Source: Atriophallophorus winterbourni
Lineage: Eukaryota > Platyhelminthes > Trematoda > Plagiorchiida > Microphallidae
Assembly: GCA_013407085.1 (NCBI GenBank)
Contig: JACCGJ010008351.1
Coordinates: forward strand, 1 to 64,000
DNA: 64,000 nucleotides
Reading direction: 5' to 3'
Positions within the stretch are counted from its first letter, which is position 1. Each line of letters begins with the position of its first letter. A program made the position numbers and the translations under genes. The notes below the pieces were generated by a model. It was not told the origin of the DNA and made no database searches. It saw nothing but the letters and a program-made list of their open reading frames with translations. Positions 56,971 through 64,000 of this stretch are shown one piece after another.

Positions 56971-58188
56971 CTACAATAAGCTCATGAATGATATCCTACC
57001 CAAACGAGCCTTATGTATTGCATCCTCCAACAGCGACATTTTGCGCCATCTAAACAAGCCTAAATTACAAAATATTGTATCCGAGTTCCCAAACGTAAAT
57101 GGTTCATCAGGTATACAACCGAAAGGTTTACGCCAATCATACGGATTGTCGTGCTGACCATACGTTGCCCCAATTAAAGCTGATTCAGTGTCATGTGAAC
57201 CAGGCCTACTTTTCATGTGGGCTGATTTGGTGTCAGGTGGGCCAGGCTTAATCTCCATCTGATCCGAATTAGTGTCGGAAAATTCAGTCACAAAATCCGA
57301 CTGAACTAATTCAGTGTCATGTGAACCAGGCCTACTTTTCATGTGGGCTGATTTGGTGTCAGGTGGGCCAGGCTTAATCTCCATCTGATCCGAATTAGTG
57401 TCGGAAAATTCAGTCACAAAATCCGACTGAGCTAATTCAGTGTCAGGTAACTCAGCTTCCTGATCACCATCGACAACACAAAGGACAATATCCTTCAACA
57501 TTACACCAGCAGAAACAATTTCTTGACACTTGACGAGACTAACAGGCTTTGCTATTGTATGCGATTGCCCGAAGCGGTCCTTAAGGATTGATCTCGCCCG
57601 CTTATACGCACGTTCAGGTGGCAGCATGACACACTCTTCAATAGATTCTTTTGCTATACCTCGGCAATAATTTAGCAAACATAGGAACTTTTGTCCGTCA
57701 TCAAGAGTTCTAGACTCCACATAGGTCTCGAACTGACGACAAAATTTCCCGTAGGTGCTAGCTGAACCATCAAAAGATATCAATTCTATCTTCGGAAGGT
57801 CAGATCTCGGTACACTGCCGGGCTTTTTATTACAGACAGAATCTTCTACCTCCGAACGAGGGTAGTCAGCTACTTTTTCCTTTTGATGCTCACGATGCGC
57901 AAGACGACTTGCCGATGCAGCAATCTTAGCCATTTTAACCTCCTGTTCCGCCTCAAGCACTTCCAGTTTGTGCTTCATTTTGATTGTTTCGAGCGACAGT
58001 TTTATGAGTTCAAGGCGCATTTTAGCCTTACGAACAAGGATATTTGACTCAATCTTTGAACTCCTTAGGCTACCACGAGAGCCCACAACAGAACAATGAA
58101 TGCGCTCACCTGCGATGTCTTCTGTTCCATTATCGACCAACTGTTGGGAAGATTTGTTCTTTGCGACAAAACTGCGGGTAACAGGCAT
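56971..58188 (-). CDS. BEL/Pao-like gag protein
   Basis: The open frame extends upstream to 58320; I prefer the ATG at 58188 (MPVTRSFVAK), which gives about 405 residues. First a charged coiled-coil (RLELIKLSLETIKMKHKLEV), then LPKIELISFDGSASTYGKFC, QKFLCLLNYCRGIAKESIEE and ERAYKRARSILKDRFGQSHT. This is the gag-like DUF1759-type pattern of BEL/Pao elements (FDG...W/F..F...L..YL.G.A...I). A 42-residue segment is tandemly duplicated near the end (SDFVTEFSDTNSDQ twice). The frame is open, so the protein could be made. Confidence 0.85.
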   Translation of the reverse strand: MPVTRSFVAKNKSSQQLVDNGTEDIAGERIHCSVVGSRGSLRSSKIESNILVRKAKMRLELIKLSLETIKMKHKLEVLEAEQEVKMAKIAASASRLAHREHQKEKVADYPRSEVEDSVCNKKPGSVPRSDLPKIELISFDGSASTYGKFCRQFETYVESRTLDDGQKFLCLLNYCRGIAKESIEECVMLPPERAYKRARSILKDRFGQSHTIAKPVSLVKCQEIVSAGVMLKDIVLCVVDGDQEAELPDTELAQSDFVTEFSDTNSDQMEIKPGPPDTKSAHMKSRPGSHDTELVQSDFVTEFSDTNSDQMEIKPGPPDTKSAHMKSRPGSHDTESALIGATYGQHDNPYDWRKPFGCIPDEPFTFGNSDTIFCNLGLFRWRKMSLLEDAIHKARLGRISFMSLL

Positions 58189-58328
58189 ATTGACGTCAGC
58201 GAATTCGACGTTGAGTACTGTATTTTCTCCAATTGAGACAAATAAGGTCCAAACCGAATTCCAACGTTGAGTACTGTTTGAGTACAATTGAGTACCGTCC
58301 CAATGTTCCAAACGAAGCAATTGAGTAC

Positions 58329-58793
58329 TGTAACCGCCAATACGGTCCGGGGAAAATCGAGTTCAACGTCAAGGATTTCAGTCGCGATATAAACACCAAT
58401 GTGTTTATCCAACGGTTGAGTCACGCGTCCAAGCCCACCAAAATATTGACAAGACAATACGTGAGATGAGTACGGTACTATTGAAGCAAAATAATTATAC
58501 AATGAAAATAGCAAACCTCAATTATTCCGCTTCGTACTGAATCCAAAAACAACAATATTCAACAGCAACAATGACCACGAGTGATCGCAACTTCAAATAG
58601 CGCGCAAACGGCCAAATAAAGATACAAAATATAAGCTCAAGAACGAATAAATTCAAGTAGTTCGGTAAAACAAAAATGGTAAAAATATACAAAAATACCA
58701 GCAGATTTAAACAGTTAGTTGTCAATAAAATAAATTCAATGTTCATCTTACACCGAAAGAGGAATTTTCTAGACATCGACGCGGATTCATACA
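58329..58793 (-). repeat. LTR (5' LTR of the minus-strand element)
   Basis: Promoter-side LTR in the element's orientation. It carries the same sequence as the 3' LTR except six substitutions, all within the 94 bases nearest the internal region. Confidence 0.93.
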
Positions 58794-58811
58794 ATACTTA
58801 TTTTTAGAAAA

Positions 58812-59656
58812 ATGGCAAGACGAGGTTTGAGCGATAGCCAAATATTGGAATTCCAAATTGACGATGTGCCGTCAGACTACAATGAAGATACGGATGAAGA
58901 ATCTGATGAACAGGCCTTTCAAATAATGGTAAATCCATTGGAATTATATTAGCATGTGGAACAATACATAGCAGCAGAAAAGACTTTTCTCAACTCAATG
59001 AAGAGAAAGCTCTGAAAAGAGGAGATTTTGACCACAGATCCACTCCTCTCGGCATCACAGCTTTCAAATGGAAAGACCCAATACCGGTGCACCTAATATC
59101 AAATTATCATGGTATCACCATGACTTCAGTTCAAACAAAACAAAAAGATGATACTAATGTCACAGTCACATGCCCAAACTTAGTGAGTGACTACAACAAG
59201 CACATGGTTGGCGTGGATAAGCATGATATGCTGCGTTAGCTGAATGTAGTGGATCGTAAAAGTAAGAAATGGTGGCACCTGCTGTTCTTCGGCTTATTAG
59301 AAATGGCAATAGTCAATTCATACATTTTGTATACAGAATGTAAAGATGATATTCACATGACCCAATTTGATTACTACAGAGAAGTAACTCGTGGTTTGCT
59401 AACTTATGCTCAAAGAACACGACCAGGGCCAGCGAAACAGTGAAAGTCAAACTATTCCACTCCAGACTCCTTTCGTGCGGGTAATGTAGGAATTCATTGG
59501 CCAGAATATACTACCAACAAGTATCGCTGTGAAGTTTGTTCAAAAAACGGAATTCAAGCCCGCCCCTTGAGTAAATGCTCCCAATGCGGGGTGCATCTCT
59601 GTTGCACTGAAGTAAAAAAATTGTTTCCGAATCTACCACTCAGAGTAAACCTATAA
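58812..59656 (+). pseudogene. piggyBac transposase pseudogene
   Basis: Starts MARRGLSDSQILEFQIDD with an acidic N-terminus, then a large deletion. It resumes EKALKRGDFDHRSTP, GITAFKWKDPIPVHLISNYH, LVSDYNKHMVGVDKHDMLR (stop) and RKSKKWWHLLFFGLLEMAIV, and ends in a Cys-rich finger (CEVCSKNGIQ, CSQCGVHLCC). The last catalytic Asp region VGVDKHD is visible; the first catalytic region is deleted. In-frame stops at several points. It resembles PGBD2/PGBD3-type transposases. Confidence 0.88.
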
Positions 59657-60559
59657 CCGTTTGTGTTACAAAGGATAAATATATGTTATCATACTGTATA
59701 TTATAAAGTGAATAAATATTTTGTTATGTTCATGTCTTATTATTTCAATATATGATCACATGATTTTATCATTATGGAACAAATGTGCAAAATGCACAAA
59801 ACATATCTGCAATGAGTTATACCTACAAGTTTTTCCAAAATATTAATAATATTAAAGAAATAATTTCAATTGTGTGTTAGGTTAAGATACTAGGTAAAAT
59901 TGCCTTCCAAATACTGACCGGTAACGTCCAGTTACCACCTCAACAATATCCTGGAAGATATATACATAATACATAAAAATGAATCATGTGTTTGATTTGT
60001 ATCATAATTAAGCATATTAACACAAACAAATTCATAAAAAAACATAAATCGAATTCCCGTAGACAAAGGGTTAAAAAGCGTCATTGTTAACGCTTACAGA
60101 ATCAAAGGGAAAGGATTACCTTGGTGTTTACGTAGAACAGTTCTACGGTAACCTGCTTACCAGAGTCACATATACCAAAATTTTTCCCAAAAGGCAGCTG
60201 TGAGAAGCAAGTTTTTATCAATTTCCTATTCGTGATTTAGCCTTGAGAGTAAACATTGTTTATTTAAAGAATGTTGGTGTTGAGACGCGGACGAAATTAC
60301 TTTTGCAGATCATCTACCGCTCGGTAACGTGACGTTAACGAACAAATTATTTTGAAGACATTGACCATGCATCGGTGTATGTAAAAATGAAGCTTCACCA
60401 AGATATAATTCAAATTGATCGATTGATTTGCACGAACGTGCAAATTCGTCTTGCCAAGAAATTTGAGACATCTGTCGCAGCTGACCTCAGCAAAACCACC
60501 GCACAAAGAATCGAACTCTGTAAACTTCGAATTAAATAAAAAGTGCCCACCCAGACTAG

Positions 60560-60800
60560 CTTTTTCTACGCATAAATGATAAACGGTTGGATGCATTTAA
60601 GACTGATGTCCTGACCGAAAGTATCACAGCATTTTTAGATGAACAAATAAAGATTAAAATTAGCGACATCAATGTGCATCTAAGAATGAGTCAATCGATT
60701 TGCACACGTTGCACAAATGACTATTGCACCGACATCAGCCACGGTATTCGAGACACTGCGAATAATGATAACTTTCATGGAATGTTTGATGGAATCAAGA
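60560..60800 (+). repeat. RTE-like LINE pre-RT fragment
   Basis: Reads INDKRLDAFKTDVLTESITA, then NDYCTDISHGIRDTANNDNF, then HGMFDGIKIDSSKA, homologous to NKYWTEISLSIQKDADTGNF-HGMYDRIKRA in the 39.6-41.7 kb copy. No other part of the element lies next to it. Confidence 0.7.
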
Positions 60801-61254
60801 TCGATTCATCTAAAGCCTGACGCCAAAACACATGTACCGACACAAAACTACAAACATTTCATCGAAATGTATTGTCTTGACTGACTGAACACAAGTGGTT
60901 GAGGAAGGAACTAGCAATTAGTTGATCACTATCGTCTACTCCATGAACTGCAACAAACGGAAAACAATTATTGCTCCTCGAGTGACTGAAATGCAAACTC
61001 TCTGAAAGCACGTCATTTTGCAAATAAATTGGAATAAATTCATAAAGCACCGATGCCACCAGTAAAAGTGGCCCTAGCGTAATGTTCGAAGGTGTTTGGG
61101 GAAATCCAACGAAATTTTTGGTCTTTGTGCTAATCTTATCCAACATTGGCTCGCGTGAGCAACTTGTTTACCGAACAGCACGGTAGCGTTCTTAATGTGT
61201 GATGGATATGCCTGCAAATGTGGATCTTTGTTAACGGATTTAACTCCATATGCG

Positions 61255-61350
61255 TGTGTATGGGGACGTGATTTGCAGTTTGATCCTACTGTCCCTACCT
61301 GATGAGTGCAAACAGAATGGAAACGGTCGACATGTGTGTGTACAAAGAAA
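61255..61350 (+). ncRNA. Hammerhead of group A, stem II damaged
   Basis: GATCCTACTGTCCCTAC then CTGATGA, GTGC, loop AAACA, GAATG (stem II broken), GAAA, CGGTC and GACATG. The core and the 5' strand of stem I are intact; the return strand of stem I is mutated. Probably weak or inactive. Confidence 0.7.
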
Positions 61351-61359
61351 AATACCCGA

Positions 61360-62590
61360 ATGAAGTGTTCGACTTTATCCCATTCCTTCAAGACGGGCCA
61401 ATGAGTCACGGGCAAGATTGCTCGTCAACTGCAGTTTCGTAAATCTGACTCATGTCTGAAACATTTCATAATATTCTTAAACTACTGAGCACAAGTGGTT
61501 AACGTAGAAGCGAGCAATAAGTTGATCACTATCGACTACTGCACAACAACTGCAACAAACTGAAACCAATTAACATCTTACGGTATGGTTTAAAAGCTCT
61601 CTGAACGCAAGCTCGTTAATTTCACGAAACTTTAATAAAATGATAAAAATGAATGCAAAGGCTTTCTTCACTTTCTTCACTTTCTGAACCGAACACAATC
61701 AAAAACTGTCTGCAGTATCCTAGCAATGCGATATAAATCGTTCGGCTCTTTTACTGTTCACCTTCCAACAGCGTCAATTGTCGCTCACTGTAGACTTTCT
61801 TAGCAAAGTTAAGGCACCGAAATCGTCGAAAAGGTCATTACCCGAAGTGGGCAAAGCTTCGGTTTAGCAATAATTGGATTCCGGTTACGTTTGTACCAAG
61901 TTTATTGAAGGTGCGGGACCTGAAATCGCGCCGCACAGTAAATTGTGCGCGGTATATCGGAATGTACACCAAAAGAATGAACACCCCGTGTATGTATCAG
62001 GTCAACAGTGCCCCCATGGATAATTTGGCAACAACATTCGTGTGCAATACAATGTGGTATACAGATCGATTTTCGGTGAATATGTGCGCATTACAAGTAC
62101 AAAATCGAAGCTTAAATTTTTGATCGACAATTGGATTCGATCGTATGTTTATACAAATTAATTGACCAGAATTTCATTCGAAAGAGATGGGATAGAATGG
62201 TATTATTGTTCGTCGTTTTATTGCATGTAGAAGTCAGTTTACTTAGGGCACGAGCAGTCGACCAAGAGGGCTGGCATCTTAATTATCTTCGCAGATAAAT
62301 GATTCGTTCAATACTCTAAAATTGATAAACTGTCATTAATTGCTCTTGTGTTATATCTTTCCATATCGTGCGTACACATTTGGCCTTGTTTAGGTATTCG
62401 TTTTGGCATTGCCTGCTTCATTTGAATTAATCCAGAAAATACACTTTTAGTTGTTTAATTTTATTTTGAACTCTCTGAATTTGTCTTCTCTCGTGATTAA
62501 AAAGAAGCTTCAATTTTGCATACACCGATGAATGTTCTACAGTATGCTATGATTTCATGCCGATCCATGTGCAGTGTTACCTCATAAAGA
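61360..62590. other. Sequence without recognised features
   Basis: AT-rich with short frames only. AAGTGGTTAACGTAGAAGCG and TTGATCACTATCGACTACTG (61.49-61.54 kb) echo AAGTGGTTGAGGAAGGAACT and TTGATCACTATCGTCTACTC (60.89-60.95 kb), so a piece of about 70 bases is duplicated about 600 bases apart. Confidence 0.4.
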
Positions 62591-62599
62591 CATCAATAT

Positions 62600-62785
62600 T
62601 TGGCTGTTTGGTTGGAGATCGTTGGAGATCACGAAATCGACTTCGCACAACTTGGCTCGCAACCCCTAAATTTTGGAGGAGTTCACCTGGATCTAATCGA
62701 TTACAGTAGAACAGCTCAATACAACCAATTCGTCGATTACCTTTTAGTGCTTGCACGAGGAGTGTGTCCTACAGATGCGGCTTAA
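62600..62785 (+). other. Unrecognised open frame
   Basis: 61 codons with protein-like composition (FGGVHLDLIDYSRTAQ, YLLVLARGVCPTDAA). No family recognised. It lies just upstream of an RTE-like RT remnant and may be part of the same dead element. Confidence 0.3.
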
Positions 62786-62869
62786 AGTTTTAACAGACTG
62801 AATTTACTCCAAATCTCAATGTAGATTGTATGTGAAAAGAACAACCGTAGATACACTTTTCTCCTCGAA

Positions 62870-63780
62870 ACAATTTAACGAAAACTCTCGCGATCAGCGT
62901 ATGTCGCGTTAAGCTGTTTCTATTGATGTTACGAAGACATTCGACTACGTTAGCAGGGAGGGTCTTTTCAAAATGATCTTATAGGCTGCGTTCCAACAGT
63001 GCTCAAACTTATCATTTGTTACCACTCTTTTTTAGTCCAATTTAATTCGTTACACAACGTTGCGTTCTAGGTCCCACGCTTCTCGTTATAGTCATTTCTC
63101 TAGTGCTAAAGCAAGCTTTCATGATGAAAAACATGACTACGCATGCTATATGAAGGCATGCTTTTCGACCTAAACCACATCAAAACAAACATGTGTAGAC
63201 TTCCAAGAGCAGCTCCGGTCGCTAATCGACTGTTTTTAGTAAAACTGTAAAAGATGTTACACAGTGCATGCTTTAATTTACGGCAGTGAGACCTCTATTA
63301 TCTAGGTGAGGCACGCACGAATGGTGAATGCTTTCAATATACGAAACATCTGACTGGATGGATTACTCGAGGAATGCTGAAATCCTTTTAAAGCTGGTGC
63401 ACACAGCTTGGTCACACAAGTACGAAAGTGCCGCCTGAGTCATGTGTACGGGACGGAAAATGGTCGTATTCCTAAATATCAACTACATGGTGATTTGAAA
63501 TCAGCAGTCAAACTATGAGCGGACCGAACATGCGTTTCAAAAACGTTTGCAACAGTAACATGAAATCTCTCGGGCAATTGACCCTTATTATTAATTACTT
63601 TTACTTGACAAATCAATGTGAATGCATTGTATAAAGCATCATCTCCAGGCTAGCGAAGATCTGATACAAAGTTTGTTAGCTGTACGAAGATCATGCCGCC
63701 GGCATGTAACTGACTTCTGCCTCTCGCCGTGAGTGCTGCGGGAAAGATTGTCACTCCCGGATCGAAAACAATGGATAAAG
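62870..63780 (+). pseudogene. RTE-like LINE fragment, RT to 3' tail
   Basis: Reads SIDVTKTFDYVSREGLFKM (motif A region, better kept than in the 40-kb copy), then with stops VNAFNIRNI, CRLSHVYGTENGRIPKYQLH and the tail CGTGAGTGCTGCGGGAAAGA. Homologous to, and in opposite orientation from, the 39.6-41.7 kb copy. Confidence 0.75.
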
Positions 63781-63799
63781 GGTAAACAAAATTATACTT

Positions 63800-63905
63800 G
63801 TTAAAGGCTCACTGGACCTAATCTTACTGTCTTCACCTGATGACGGCTAACAGCCAGAAACGGGTATCGTGAGTGTCATTTCGGGGGATGTGAGCAACAC
63901 ATCAC
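63800..63905 (+). ncRNA. Hammerhead element group B, well-preserved copy
   Basis: Plus strand: arm GGCTCACT, CTTCAC, CTGATGA, stem II CGGC/GCCA with loop TAACA (three pairs), GAAA, CGGGTA, TCGTG, and far arm ATGTGAGC. The catalytic core is complete. Stem I after the cleavage site is slightly shifted by an inserted base pair. Confidence 0.75.
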
Positions 63906-64000
63906 TATGGTCATCCGTAAGCGCCTTGAGTGCTTCACCTCGAATATTTTGTGATTCTGTGTTTGAACATCGTGGTTCGTTGTACGAACCCAATATAACA

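Larger units (their letters stand above)
56054..58793 (-). mobile_element. BEL/Pao-like LTR retrotransposon, gag-only, complete with LTRs
   Basis: Two 465-bp LTRs (56054-56518, 58329-58793) enclose 1.8 kb. On the minus strand they begin TG and end CA. The flanks are an exact 5-bp duplication ATACT at 56049-56053 and 58794-58798. A purine-rich tract GGTGGGCGG abuts the 3' LTR. The LTRs differ at six positions, so insertion is recent. There is no pol, so it depends on a helper. Confidence 0.93.
55478..60070 (+). mobile_element. piggyBac-family transposon, internally deleted, split by an LTR element
   Basis: The 3' end reads GTAGACAAAGGG followed by TTAA (60059-60074), the piggyBac target. The inverse CCTTTGTCTAC lies at 55479-55489 after TTAT, so 11 bp of terminal inverted repeat are visible, with the left TTAA mutated. 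A BEL-like element sits inside at 56054-58793. AGTTACCACC occurs near both ends (55501-55510, 55840, 59930) and may be subterminal sites. Confidence 0.7.

Overview
The window looks like nuclear DNA of a digenean flatworm (trematode). The evidence is AT-rich sequence, kilobase introns packed with decayed retroelements, a transposon mix of RTE-like and CR1-like LINEs, a Penelope-like element, a Ty3/gypsy pol and a BEL/Pao gag, and a tRNA-headed SINE whose hammerhead ribozyme resembles the Sm-alpha repeats of schistosomes. The genus cannot be fixed from sequence alone.

One plus-strand host gene accounts for the coding exons. Fourteen exons between 1132 and 45365 chain in compatible splice phase into about 865 residues. 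The product has an F-BAR half (residues 1-282), a short linker, a RhoGAP domain (about 390-590) with arginine finger Arg417, and a Ser-rich acidic tail. It resembles the ARHGAP29/ARHGAP45/GMIP family, but I found no C1 zinc finger between the two domains. The 5' end lies outside the window. The gene may stop at 45389-45391 or continue past 45365 through another intron.

The rest is intronic or downstream mobile DNA. RTE-like LINE pieces lie near 8, 20.6, 23-24, 31, 40, 60.7 and 63 kb. CR1-like pieces lie near 9.6, 28, 51 and 53-55 kb. There is a hAT (ZBED5/Buster-like) wreck at 11.8-13.7 kb, a Penelope-like GIY-YIG remnant at 27 kb, a Mutator-type transposase remnant at 46.9 kb, a gypsy pol at 47.3-49.4 kb, and a piggyBac remnant at 55.5-60.1 kb. 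The piggyBac is split by a young gag-only BEL-like LTR element with a perfect 5-bp target duplication.

The most interesting layer is a dispersed set of self-cleaving RNA motifs. About seventeen hammerhead ribozymes, intact to decayed, fall into four groups. Group A is a roughly 230-bp monomer found once as a head-to-tail dimer between 9-bp direct repeats (retrozyme-like). Group B is a roughly 106-bp hairpin found once between 11-bp direct repeats. Group D is an Sm-alpha-like SINE with a tRNA-like head. Group C belongs to the Penelope-like element. Stem II differs between groups while pairing is kept, which is covariation expected of functional RNA.
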